The notes: generated by a model not told the origin, from the letters alone. Counted from the stretch's first letter, positions 38,862-47,298 are shown. The stretch is 64,000 nucleotides of DNA from JAGWBJ01 sp964291465 (GCA_964291465.2 OZ219930.1:1-64000), one strand, 5' to 3'. Numbers and translations are program-made.

Positions 38862-40238
38862 ATGGACGCCATGACCGAGGGAATCAGCCGGTACTCCCGG
38901 GAGCTGGACTACGAGGACATCGACCCGGAGACGGTGCGGCAGACCAAGATACGGCTCATCGACTCCCTGGCCTGCGGCCTGGCCGCCTACGACTACCCGG
39001 TGGGCAGGATGGTCCGGGCCGTGGCGGCCGGCTCCGACGGCAACCCGGGCAGCACCGTCATAGGCACGGACCACCGCTCCTCTCCCGAGCTTGCCGCCTT
39101 CGCCAACAGCGCCATGGTCCGCTTCCTGGACTGCAACGACACCTACCACTCCCTGGACTCGGGGCACCCCAGCGACCAGCTTCCCGGCGTGCTGGCGGCG
39201 GCGGAGATGGCCGGGGCCGACGGCAAGACCGTCATAGCTGCCACCGTAGCGGCCTACGAGGTCTACTGCGGCCTCTGCGACGTCGCCAACATCTCCTGGG
39301 GCGACTCCCGGTGGTACAACGCCACCTGGGGCCCCATAGCCAGCGCCGCCGCCGTGTCCAGGGTCCTGGGCCTCTCCCAGGAGCAGACCGGCCACGCCAT
39401 CTCCATCGCCCTGGCCTCCCACGCGTCCCTGGGAGTCATCACCAGGGGCGACCAGGTCCCCCTGTGGCACGCCTGCGCCGACCCCAACGCCGTCCGGCAG
39501 GGAGTCTTCGCGGCCCTGCTTGCCAGGGAGGGCATGGACGGCCCCCTGGACCCCTTCGAGGGCACCTACGGCTTCTTCGACGCCATCTCGGGTCCCTTCC
39601 CCATGCCCGCCCTTGGCGATGGCGACGGGGGGTTCCGCCTCAACAACACCATCGTCAAGCGCTACACCACCTGCTCCCATACGCAGACCGCCGCCGAGGC
39701 CGCCGTCCGCATACATGGCCAGCTTCCGCAGGACGCGGAGATAGCCGAGGTGCTGGTGACCACCAACTCCTATACCAACGAGGTGTGCGGCAGGCCGGAC
39801 CGGTGGCGCCCCAACGGGCACAAGACCGCCAACCTCAGCCTGCCCTACTGCGTCGCCGTGGGCCTCAGGGAGGGCGGCGTCGGCATGGACCAGTTCACCG
39901 AGGCCAAGATTCACGACCCGGACATCCACGCCTTTATGCAGCGGGTGCGCGTCCAGGAGGAGCCCGAGTTCAGCGCCGCCTATCCCGCCGAGTCCATGAC
40001 GGCCGTCGAAGCCGTCGACAAGTCGGGCAACAAGTACAGCGCAACTGTCGGCTACACCACGGGGTTCCCCCAGGACCCCATAGACGAGGACGGCATCGAG
40101 CGCAAGTTCCGGGACATGACGGCGCACCTCATCACCGAGGACCAGCAGTCCCGGGCCCTGGAATGGCTCTGGAGCATCGAAGAGAAGCGGGACGTGGGCG
40201 AGCTGTTCCGCCACCTGGTAGTGTCGCGGCGAGGCTAG
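38862..40238 (+). CDS. MmgE/PrpD family protein (2-methylcitrate dehydratase-like)
   Basis: A 458-residue member of the MmgE/PrpD fold, which includes 2-methylcitrate dehydratase, cis-aconitate decarboxylase and imidazole/iminodisuccinate lyases. It shows TKIRLIDSLACGLAAYDYPV, the active-site region FLDCNDTYHSLDSGHPSDQL, VAAYEVYCGL, and VKRYTTCSHTQTAAEAAV. Because no methylcitrate-cycle genes (prpB, prpC) are nearby, a different substrate is likely. AAGGGAGG precedes ATG 38862. Confidence 0.82.
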   Translation: MDAMTEGISRYSRELDYEDIDPETVRQTKIRLIDSLACGLAAYDYPVGRMVRAVAAGSDGNPGSTVIGTDHRSSPELAAFANSAMVRFLDCNDTYHSLDSGHPSDQLPGVLAAAEMAGADGKTVIAATVAAYEVYCGLCDVANISWGDSRWYNATWGPIASAAAVSRVLGLSQEQTGHAISIALASHASLGVITRGDQVPLWHACADPNAVRQGVFAALLAREGMDGPLDPFEGTYGFFDAISGPFPMPALGDGDGGFRLNNTIVKRYTTCSHTQTAAEAAVRIHGQLPQDAEIAEVLVTTNSYTNEVCGRPDRWRPNGHKTANLSLPYCVAVGLREGGVGMDQFTEAKIHDPDIHAFMQRVRVQEEPEFSAAYPAESMTAVEAVDKSGNKYSATVGYTTGFPQDPIDEDGIERKFRDMTAHLITEDQQSRALEWLWSIEEKRDVGELFRHLVVSRRG

Positions 40239-40277
40239 CGGGCGCGGGCGACAATCCGGCCGGCGCAGGGCGGTCGC

Positions 40278-40721
40278 ATGCAGGACAAACGCCTCAAGAC
40301 CAAGGAGTTCCTGGTGGAAGTTGTGGAGTTGTTGCGCATGCAACTGCCAGCTCCGCTGCGCGACGTGAATGTCCTGGGCCCGGTGGGATCCCTGATCAAG
40401 GTCCATTACGGCAACCCCAAGGTCCACTACGAGGTGTGGGTGCGCCGGAGGCACGGCAGCGTAGAGGTGGGACTCCACTTCGAGGGGGAGGCCGACCTCA
40501 ACCGCCGCTACCTGGACGAGCTGAGGGGCCGGTACGCCCAGACGGTCGCTTCCCTGGGACCCGAAGTGCAGCCCGAGGAGTGGGTCCGCTCCTGGACGAG
40601 AGTGCACCAGGCCATCCCCTTCTCGGACCTGGACGAGGACGCGCTGATGGTCGTATCGGGCCGGCTTTCCCAGATGGTGACTCGGCTGGAGCCCGTGGTC
40701 AGGAAGATCTCCGGTCCGTAA
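40278..40721 (+). CDS. Conserved-looking hypothetical protein
   Basis: A 147-residue protein I do not recognise. It begins with a basic helix (KRLKTKEFLVEVVELLRMQL), has a beta-rich centre with a strongly basic strand (HYEVWVRRRHGSVEVGLHFE) and an acidic C-terminal half with alternating helices. No signal peptide, membrane segment or metal motif. Codon usage matches the neighbours, which supports a real gene. Its last 23 bases overlap the end of the converging MFS gene. No operon partner is obvious. Confidence 0.6.
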   Translation: MQDKRLKTKEFLVEVVELLRMQLPAPLRDVNVLGPVGSLIKVHYGNPKVHYEVWVRRRHGSVEVGLHFEGEADLNRRYLDELRGRYAQTVASLGPEVQPEEWVRSWTRVHQAIPFSDLDEDALMVVSGRLSQMVTRLEPVVRKISGP

Positions 40722-41955
40722 ACTGGACCCGGTCCGCACCTTCCTCGGAAGCGGGGGCTCCTCGGGCCCGGGGGTCCTTCAGGAAAGTCGACGACGCCAC
40801 GGCGAAGGCCGCTGCCCCCGTCGCCAGGACGAAGACCCACCGGACCTCCGTGGCGTCTGCTATGTGGCCCGCAAGCAGGGGTCCCAGGGCGTTCCCCAGC
40901 CCGGCCCCCATCCCCATGAGCCCAAAGGCCGCGGCGGAGAACTGGGGCGGCACGTAGTCTCCCGCCGAAGCGGCGCATATTATGTAAGCCGCCCGGAAGC
41001 TCAGCCCCACCAGCACCGCCGAAGCCAGGAACCCCGGCATCAGCGGCGCAACCCAGAACAGCAGGCTGCCAGCGCCCAGGGTAGCAAAGGAGAGTAAGAA
41101 CCCGGCGCCCCGGCCAAGCCTGTCCGAAACGGTCCCCCAGAAGACCCCGCTGACGATCCCCAACGGCCCCAGAAGCGTGAACAGCAGGCCGATGGTGGAC
41201 AGACCCACTTCCCGCTCCTCCAGGTAGAGTCCGAAGAATGTCGTATAGACACCCGTGGTCCAGCCGGAGCAGAAGGCCAGCAGCGCAATGAGCCATACCA
41301 GGGGCTCCCTGTAGGCCTCCAGCGGCCAGGCCCCCCGGGTGGCCCTGCGGCTCCCAGAGTCCCGCGGCCGGTCCCGCAGGAACAGCAGGGACACCACGCC
41401 CACGATGGCCACGATAACCGCCAGCGCGTACCACGTATGCCGCCACCCGTCCACCGGGTCCCGTCCCGTGAGCCACGGCACCAGCGTCCCTATGACCACG
41501 AAGCTGGCCCCGCCGCCCGCCGCGGCGATTCCCGCCGCGGTGCCGCGGTTCTGCGAGTCGAACCAGACGGAGAGGAGCCCCATCACCGGCGTCGTGCATC
41601 CCTGGATGGTGAAGCCCATGACGGCGCACATGGCCAGGGCAAAGAGATAGTCGAAGGAGGCGCCCAGCAACGCCATCGCCACGGCGTTGACCAGGGCCGC
41701 CATCCCAATGATGATCCGGCTCCCGTACCGGGGCGCCAGCATCCCGAACACGAAGGCCGACGCTATCCCCATCAGGGACGTGACGGTGATCAGCCCCCCG
41801 GCCTGGAAGTGGGACAGGCCGAGCCCGTCTTCCATGGAGGGGAGCACCAGGCCGTAGGCCACCCGGGATAGCTGGGTTATCAGGTTGACCACGACGGCCA
41901 CGGCCAGGATGAGCCCGGCGTATCCCGCCAGCCAGGCGGGGGCTACCCGAAGCAT
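40699..41955 (-). CDS. MFS transporter
   Basis: A 418-residue twelve-span permease. The N-terminal signal-anchor-like helix (GYAGLILAVAVVVNLITQLS) is followed by SMEDGLGLSHFQAGGLITV and the A-motif region GMLAPRYGSRIIIG. The second half begins near EPLVWLIALLAFCSG and carries WGTVSDRLGRGAGFLLSF. The pattern resembles nitrate/cyanate or oxalate-type MFS carriers; the substrate is not evident. The C-terminus overlaps the converging 147-residue gene by 23 bases. It lies just left of the tRNA-Gln gene. Confidence 0.85.
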   Translation of the reverse strand: MLRVAPAWLAGYAGLILAVAVVVNLITQLSRVAYGLVLPSMEDGLGLSHFQAGGLITVTSLMGIASAFVFGMLAPRYGSRIIIGMAALVNAVAMALLGASFDYLFALAMCAVMGFTIQGCTTPVMGLLSVWFDSQNRGTAAGIAAAGGGASFVVIGTLVPWLTGRDPVDGWRHTWYALAVIVAIVGVVSLLFLRDRPRDSGSRRATRGAWPLEAYREPLVWLIALLAFCSGWTTGVYTTFFGLYLEEREVGLSTIGLLFTLLGPLGIVSGVFWGTVSDRLGRGAGFLLSFATLGAGSLLFWVAPLMPGFLASAVLVGLSFRAAYIICAASAGDYVPPQFSAAAFGLMGMGAGLGNALGPLLAGHIADATEVRWVFVLATGAAAFAVASSTFLKDPRARGAPASEEGADRVQFTDRRSS

Positions 41956-42039
41956 GGACCGTAGCTAGTCATATGCGATGGCCGGGGGCACCCGTCGATC
42001 TTTCTCCCCCGGCAGCCGTATGCGATAATGGAGTCCGCA

Positions 42040-42064
42040 GGGCTTTCGTCGGCGACGAAAGCCC
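42040..42064. other. Perfect hairpin in the tRNA-Gln leader
   Basis: GGGCTTTCGTC (42040-42050) and GACGAAAGCCC (42054-42064) form an 11-bp perfect stem with a GGC loop, ending two bases before the tRNA. There is no T-run. It may be a processing structure in the precursor RNA, an upstream barrier to read-through, or an operator for the divergent MFS gene. Confidence 0.75.
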
Positions 42065-42066
42065 GG

Positions 42067-42140
42067 TGCCCGGTGGTGTAGTGGTAGCACAGGGGACTTT
42101 GGCTCCCCTGACCCAGGTTCGAATCCTGGCCGGGCAGCCA
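42067..42140 (+). tRNA. tRNA-Gln (anticodon TTG)
   Basis: A complete cloverleaf of 74 bases. The acceptor TGCCCGG pairs with CCGGGCA, followed by discriminator G and an encoded CCA. The D arm is GTG/CAC, the anticodon stem GGGGA/TCCCC encloses the loop CTTTGGC (anticodon TTG), and the T arm is CCAGG-TTCGAAT-CCTGG. A possible -10 (GATAAT, 42024-42029) lies upstream, with a perfect hairpin between it and the tRNA. It is the only tRNA I find in the window. Confidence 0.95.
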
Positions 42141-42168
42141 CCTCCCCAACGTCCCCTGCCGCTCCCCT

Positions 42169-42927
42169 TCAGCCGGCGATTTGCGCGGGCTGGTGCGCCT
42201 TGAGGAAGTCTCGCACCTGGCCTATCGTCCTCGCCTTTATGTCCGGCGACTCCTTCCAGGGGTACACCGTGGCCTGGGCCTTGGGGGCCAGCTCCACCAG
42301 GTCCATGGCGGCCTCGTAGGAGTGGGACGGGGTGTCGTCGGGCATCACCAGCATGGGCGTCTGGCAAGAGCGCGCGAACTCCCGCGACACGCTGTACATG
42401 AAGTCCGGCTGGATGCGGTAGAGGTTGTGCAGGTACTGCTCCACGGTCTCCATGGTCACGTCGGGCCGCCGGGCGCACAGCTCGGGGCCCCAGAGCTCCC
42501 GCCCGGAATCGTACATGGCGTCGGGCGTCTTCGGAGCGTGCCCAACGGGCTGGCAGAGCACCGCGGCCAAGACCCGGTCGGGCGCCCGCTCGATGAGCTT
42601 GAGGGCGAAGGGGCCCCCGATGCAGTAGCCCATGAACAGGAACTCCCGTATCCCCAAGTGGTCCATCAGCCCCAGCTGGTCGTCGGCGAATCCTCCCCAC
42701 GGGTCCTCGAGCTGCACCGGCCCGCTGGACTCTCCCCCGCTGGCGTTGCGCTGGTCCATCGTGATGCAGCGGAAGTCGTCCTTGAACTCATCCATCGCGT
42801 TGAACACCTGTTCAGGCCACTTTTCCACTGCCGAGTTCAAGCCCCCGCCGGGGGTGACGAGAAGGGGGAAACCGGAACCGACCTCCTCGTAGCGGATGCG
42901 GACGTCTCCCCTGGTATAGAACGGCAT
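42169..42927 (-). CDS. Alpha/beta hydrolase with a cysteine nucleophile
   Basis: A 252-residue alpha/beta-hydrolase fold: YTRGDVRIRYEEVGSGFPLL, the oxyanion TPGGG, and CITMDQRNASGGES. The nucleophile elbow is MGYCIGGPFAL, so the usual Ser of GxSxG is Cys, as in dienelactone hydrolase. The acid is probably the Asp in VMPDDTPSH. No obvious late HG motif is seen. Starts ATG 42927 after AAGGAGG. A - strand promoter lies at 42975-43002. Substrate unknown. Confidence 0.82.
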   Translation of the reverse strand: MPFYTRGDVRIRYEEVGSGFPLLVTPGGGLNSAVEKWPEQVFNAMDEFKDDFRCITMDQRNASGGESSGPVQLEDPWGGFADDQLGLMDHLGIREFLFMGYCIGGPFALKLIERAPDRVLAAVLCQPVGHAPKTPDAMYDSGRELWGPELCARRPDVTMETVEQYLHNLYRIQPDFMYSVSREFARSCQTPMLVMPDDTPSHSYEAAMDLVELAPKAQATVYPWKESPDIKARTIGQVRDFLKAHQPAQIAG

Positions 42928-42974
42928 GGCAGCACCTCCTTACTTGCACCGATAGGTGGTCGAGCCTCACGCCA

Positions 42975-43002
42975 ATTGTAACCCGGGAGAGCGGGACGTC
43001 AA
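42975..43002 (-). promoter_or_regulatory. Promoter of the alpha/beta hydrolase gene
   Basis: On the - strand, TTGACG (42997-43002) and TACAAT (42975-42980) are separated by 16 bases, about 40 bases before the start. Confidence 0.45.
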
Positions 43003-43076
43003 GGCAAACGAGCCCGTCAACCGTCTCCGCCGGTCATGACGGCCCCGGACCCTGGGCCTCCCCCAGCCTGCCAGCC

Positions 43077-43295
43077 TCAGGACCCGCGGCGGAAGAGCCT
43101 GCTGAAGAAGGAGCCCTTCGCCGGGGCCGGAGTCTCCGGCGGCCCGTCCAGATACCTCTCCGGCTCCTTGTCGAAGGCCACCTTGCACCCAGGCGCGCAG
43201 AAGTAGTAGGTCGTACCGTTGTGGTCGCTGCGGCCGCCCGGGGGCGAGTCCGTGTCCACGTCCATCTTGCAGATGGGGTCGACCGCGGTTGCCAT
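43077..43295 (-). CDS. YHS-domain metal-binding protein
   Basis: A 72-residue protein with one YHS domain: DPICKMDVD, then YYFCAPGCKVAFDKEPERYL. The paired Cys residues (Cys in DPICKM and CAPGC) bind a transition metal. A basic tail (FFSRLFRRGS) follows. YHS domains often occur next to, or fused to, copper-exporting P1B ATPases, and this gene lies 23 bases downstream of copA in the same orientation. It is probably a copper chaperone or sensor in the same operon. Confidence 0.88.
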   Translation of the reverse strand: MATAVDPICKMDVDTDSPPGGRSDHNGTTYYFCAPGCKVAFDKEPERYLDGPPETPAPAKGSFFSRLFRRGS

Positions 43296-43318
43296 GGTGT
43301 CTGCCCTCCTGTTCTCGG

Positions 43319-45837
43319 CTACATCCTGGCCAGGCGAAGGCGAAGTGAGTTGCTCACCACCGACACCGAGCTGAAGGCCATGGCCAGGGCGGCCAGCACG
43401 GGGTTGAGGAACCCCCGGTCGCCAAAGAAGAACTCCATGCTCCCTGGCACCCCCCGGCCGCGTCGAACACCGGGTAGAGGGCGCCGGCGGCTATGGGTAT
43501 GAGCATCACGTTGTAGAAGAACGCCCAGAAGAGGTTCTGCTGGATGGTCCGTATGGTCTTTCGGCTCAGCTCGAGGGCGGTGGTCACTCCTCTCAGGTCT
43601 CCCCGCATGAGGGTTATGTCAGCCGACTCCATCGCCACGTCGGTGCCCGTGCCCATGGCGATCCCCACGTCGGCCTGGGCCAGGGCGGGGGCGTCATTGA
43701 TCCCGTCGCCCACCATGGCCACCACCGCCCCCTGCTCCTGGAGCCGCCGCACCGCCTGGGCCTTGTCCTGGGGCAGGACCTCGGCCTCCACCCGTTTCAC
43801 GCCAACCTGCCCGGCGACGGCCTCTGCTGCCCGCGCGTTGTCCCCGGTCAGCATGACCACCTCCAGACCCATGCCCTTCAGCTGGCCCACGGCTTCCCGG
43901 GTCGTGGGCTTGGGGGTGTCGGACACTGCGACGATGCCCACCGTCCTGTCGTCGACGGCCACGAACATGGACGTCTTGCCCTGCTCGGCGAGGGCCTGGC
44001 CACGGGACTGCAGCCCGCCGGGGTCCAGCCCCATGGAGTCCATGAAGCCCCTGTTGCCGATGCGGACGACCCGGCCGTCGAGCACGGCCTCGACTCCCCG
44101 ACCGGCTACGGCCCTCAGGTCCGCCGCGTCCTCCAGGTACAGGCCCCGGGACCGCGCCTCCCCGACGATGGCCTCGCCGATGGGATGCTCCGAGCCTTGC
44201 TCCACCGAGGCCGCCAGACTCAGCAGCTCCTCCTCGGGCATATCGACGGCTATCAGGTCGGTCACCACGGGCTTCCCGGTGGTGAGTGTGCCCGTCTTGT
44301 CCAACACCACCGTGTCCACCCGCCGGGCCCGCTCCAGCGCGTCGGCGCCGCGGACCAACACGCCGTGCTCGGCCCCCTTGCCAGTCCCCACGATGATGGC
44401 CGTCGGCGTCGCCAGGCCCAGGGCGCAGGGGCAGGCGATTATCAACACCGCGACGAAGACCAGTACGGCAAACGTCAGCGCCGGGCTTGGTCCCAGCAGC
44501 AGCCAGAACAGGAACGCCGCCAGCGCGACGGCCATCACCGCCGGCACGAAGTAGGCCGTCACCCGGTCCACCAGCCGCTGGATAGGGGCCTTGGAGCCCT
44601 GGGCCTCCTCCACCAGGCGAATGATCTGGGCAAGCACCGTGTCCTTGCCCACCTTGGTAGCCGTAAACCGCAAGGCCCCGTCCAGGTTCAGCGTGGCGCC
44701 GTACACCGGCTGCCCGGGATGCTTGTCCACCGGCATGCTCTCGCCCGTGAGCATCGACTCGTCCACGCTGGAGGAGCCCTCCGTCACCTCGCCGTCCACG
44801 GGGACCTTCTCCCCGGGCCTCACCGAGACCAGGTCCCCCAGCGCCACCTCCTCCACTGGCACGTCCACCTCCCGGCCGTCTCGGACCACCCGTGCGGTGT
44901 TGGGTCGAAGCCCCATGAGGCGCCGTATGGCCTCGGAGGTCCGGCCCCTGGCCCGGGCCTCCAGGAAGCGCCCCAGCAGGATTAGCGCGATGATTATCGC
45001 CGCCGTGTCGAAGTAGACCGCCGGTTCTATGCCGGCGTTGGACAGGACCTCCGGGGACAGCGCGTCGATGAGCACCACCGCGACGCTGTAGCCGTAGGCG
45101 ACGCTGGTGCCCAGGGCGATGAGGGTGTGCATGTTGGCGGCGCCGCGCCTGAGGGCGGGGACTCCCGAGGCGTAGAAGCCCCAACCGGCCCAGAGCTGCA
45201 CCGGCGTGGCGACGGCCCACAGCAGGAAGGGATAGAAGGTAAGGTCCATCAGGGTCGAGGTCCAGGGCAGGCCGTCGAAGGTCCCCAGGAACAGCGCGAT
45301 GGCCGCCGTCCCAGCCAACGCGAGCCTGCCACGGATCTCCCGGACCTCCCTTACCCTGGAGAGCCTCTCCACGTCCTGTCCGGCGCCACCGGCGCCGTCT
45401 CTCGCGGCCGCCGCACGGTACCCGGCCCTGCCGACGGCATCGCTGAAGTCAGCCGGACCGGCCGCTCCCGTCACGTGGTCCACGGTGGCCTTCTCCGTGG
45501 CCAGGTTCACCGCGGCGCCTGTCACGCCCGGCACTCCCTTCAGGGCCTCTTCCACGTGGGTCACGCACGCGGCACAGGTCATGCCTTCTATGTCGAGCAC
45601 GGTCCTGGTGACGGGCACCCTGTATCCGGCGCCGGCCACGGCCTCACGCAGGGACTCCCATGGCACCTCGCCTTCCGCCACCTCCACTGCGGCCCTGTCC
45701 GTGGCCAGGTTGACCGACACCCCGTGGACCCCGGGCACCTCGCCCAAGGCCTTTTCCACGTGCATCACACAAGCGGCGCAGGTCATCCCCTCCACCGGGA
45801 TGTTGACCTGTGTCCCCCCCTGGTGCGCGTCGACCAT
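43319..45837 (-). CDS. copA: Copper-exporting P1B-type ATPase, interrupted by a frameshift near the 3' end
   Basis: Pumps Cu(I) out of the cytoplasm. It has two N-terminal heavy-metal-associated domains (EGMTCAACVMHVEKAL and EGMTCAACVTHVEEAL), eight predicted spans, TGES, the ion-site CPC in IIACPCALGLATP, the phosphorylation motif DKTGTLTTGKP, the SEHPIGEAI loop and GDGINDAPALAQADVG. In the uncorrected frame it ends in junk at 43354. Adding one G to the six-base run at 43450-43455 restores the family ending (GFLNPVLAALAMAFSSVSVV) to the stop at 43319, about 839 residues in all. Followed by a YHS protein. Confidence 0.92.
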
Positions 45838-45891
45838 AGACTCCCCTTCGCGGCCCCACCGGCCCCTATGCCCGCCTCTGGCGTAGGCCCC

Positions 45892-45920
45892 ATTACATCA
45901 CACGTCTAGAGAGTTGTCAT
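45892..45920 (-). promoter_or_regulatory. Promoter of the copA operon
   Basis: On the - strand, ATGACA (45915-45920) and TGTAAT (45892-45897) are separated by 17 bases. Its -35 box overlaps the -35 of the divergent NHL promoter. Confidence 0.5.
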
Positions 45921-45941
45921 CTTCGACCCGCGCGTTATGTT
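45914..45941 (+). promoter_or_regulatory. Promoter of NHL-repeat gene 2
   Basis: TTGTCA (45914-45919) and TATGTT (45936-45941) are separated by 16 bases. The -10 lies inside a copy of the terminus motif (45934-45943). Confidence 0.45.
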
Positions 45942-45943
45942 AA
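45934..45943 (-). repeat. Terminus polar motif, copy 10 (GTTATGTTAA on + strand)
   Basis: GTTATGTTAA in the intergenic space between copA and NHL gene 2. With the next base it reads TTATGTTAAA, the XerD arm of E. coli dif nearly exactly. No XerC arm lies beside it. Orientation reversed, pointing left toward dif. Confidence 0.65.
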
Positions 45944-45999
45944 ACTCAGCTTGACCTCGGCCCGTGTGGGTCCGGGCAATCGGCGACGGAGGGAGCAGG

Positions 46000-46971
46000 A
46001 TGGTAGTACTGGGCCAGGAGCCGTTCACCTACCAGGTGTCGGGAGATGACTGGGGCAAGCTGCCCGAGGGATGGGGCTACAACGACGAGGCCACGGCGGT
46101 GGCGGTGGACTCCCACGACAACCTGCTGGTGTTCAACCGCGGCAACCACCCCGTCATCGTGATGGACCGGGAGGGGAACGTGATACGGGCCTGGGGCGAC
46201 GGTCTCTTCACCACGCCCCACGGCGTCACCATCGGGCCCGACGACTCGGTGTACTGCGTCGACAAGGGCCAGTACGTGCTGCGCAAGTTCACCCCCGAGG
46301 GCAAGGAGCTCCTGACCATCGGCACACCCGGACGGCCGACTCCCGTCATGAGTGGCCTGCCCTTCAACAACCCGAGCCACGCGGCCATCGATCCCAGGAA
46401 CGGGGACATCTACATATCCGACGGCTACAGCGACGCCCGGGTCCACAAGTACGACCCCAACGGCAGGCCCCTCTTCTCCTGGGGAGAGTCGGGCACCGAC
46501 CCGGGCCAGTTCAACGTGGTGCACAACATCGCCACGGACCGCGACGGCTGGGTATACGTGGCCGACCGGCAGAACAAGCGCATACAGGTCTTCGACCCCA
46601 ACGGCCGGTACGAGGCCCAGTGGGTCAACTTCGCCCGGGCCAACTGCGTGTGCACCTCCCGGACCGGGGAGCCTCTTGCCTACGTCGGCGAGCTATTCTC
46701 GGGGGTCTCCACCAACGTGGCCGGCATGCGCATCGGGCCCAGGATCAGCGTGCTGGACATGGACGGCAAGGTGCTGGCCCGGTTGGGAGACCAGACCTTT
46801 GGAGGTGAGCCCGGGCGCTTCTACGCTCCCCACGCCATCGCCGTGGACTCCAGGGGGGACATATACCTGGCCGAGACCTCCCGCAGCGAGACCGAGGGGG
46901 ACCGCTACGACGGGCTGGTGGACAGCTCGGGAGGCCTGCGGTCCCTGCAGAAGCTGGTCAAGGTGGGGTGA
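46000..46971 (+). CDS. NHL-repeat beta-propeller protein, paralogue 2
   Basis: A 323-residue NHL propeller with repeats such as TAVAVDSHDNLLVFNRGNHP, HGVTIGPDDSVYCVDKGQ, HAAIDPRNGDIYISDGY and HAIAVDSRGDIYLAE. It has no signal peptide. It aligns along its full length with paralogue 1 (30898-31842): same KLPEGW start region, same blade order and a similar basic end (SLQKLVKVG against SLKKLLRKR). GGAGGGAGCAGG precedes ATG 46000. It is divergent from copA, with its own promoter. Enzymatic function is unproven; annotations range from amidating-lyase-like to SMP-30-like. Confidence 0.8.
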   Translation: MVVLGQEPFTYQVSGDDWGKLPEGWGYNDEATAVAVDSHDNLLVFNRGNHPVIVMDREGNVIRAWGDGLFTTPHGVTIGPDDSVYCVDKGQYVLRKFTPEGKELLTIGTPGRPTPVMSGLPFNNPSHAAIDPRNGDIYISDGYSDARVHKYDPNGRPLFSWGESGTDPGQFNVVHNIATDRDGWVYVADRQNKRIQVFDPNGRYEAQWVNFARANCVCTSRTGEPLAYVGELFSGVSTNVAGMRIGPRISVLDMDGKVLARLGDQTFGGEPGRFYAPHAIAVDSRGDIYLAETSRSETEGDRYDGLVDSSGGLRSLQKLVKVG

Positions 46972-47027
46972 CCACCCAGCCATCAGGCCCGGCCATCAAG
47001 CCCGGCCATCGAGAAGGAGCATTGGAC

Positions 47028-47236
47028 ATGTGGGTAACGAAAAGCAGGCTCTTTCGCCGTGCAGCCGCGGTGTTGCTGCCGCGTCGGCGAGACAGGAAAG
47101 CCATAGAGAGTTACGTCGCCGGATACCGTGATCAGCCAGAGACCTATGGGGACTGGACTGGCCCGGCTCCACTTCCGGGGAGGTCTTGGCCGCGTACCCG
47201 TGGAACGAGGAGCCCCGGGTAAGGCCAAGAGAATGA
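47028..47236 (+). pseudogene. Remnant of a ribbon-helix-helix antitoxin
   Basis: ATG 47028, with AAGGAG upstream, encodes RRRDRKAIESYVAGYRDQPE, the C-terminal half of a common ribbon-helix-helix antitoxin type. The original frame then ends at 47222 in unrelated residues. One frame over, STSGEVLAAYPWNEEP continues the expected toxin-binding tail (...EVLAEEPWE-like) to a stop at 47236. The N-terminal DNA-binding strand is missing or replaced (MWVTKSRLFRR). No toxin gene follows, only a strong hairpin. Probably a decayed toxin-antitoxin locus, like the vapBC remnant at 1.2-1.6 kb. Confidence 0.45.
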
Positions 47237-47268
47237 TGGGCTACACCTTCGCCCTGGGCCTCCAGCAG

Positions 47269-47298
47269 TAGGCGCGGCCGCCTGTGCGGCCGCGCCTA
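47269..47298. terminator. Very strong GC-rich hairpin, possible bidirectional terminator
   Basis: TAGGCGCGGCCGC (47269-47281) and GCGGCCGCGCCTA (47286-47298) form a perfect 13-bp stem with a CTGT loop, in the gap between converging genes. There is no T-run on either side, so it is not a canonical intrinsic terminator. Each arm holds GCGGCCGC. Confidence 0.5.

Noticed and set aside
38610..40739. A 709-codon open frame on the - strand across the M20/PrpD region
   Set aside because: It is a shadow of GC-rich genes on the + strand: its composition (Gly/Ala/His/Val-rich, no motifs) matches the reversed codon bias, and real family motifs lie on the other strand.
45934..45944. A second dif site at the GTTATGTTAAA copy
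   Set aside because: It matches only the XerD arm. The 17 bases upstream show no XerC-type arm, so it is a half-site member of the array.
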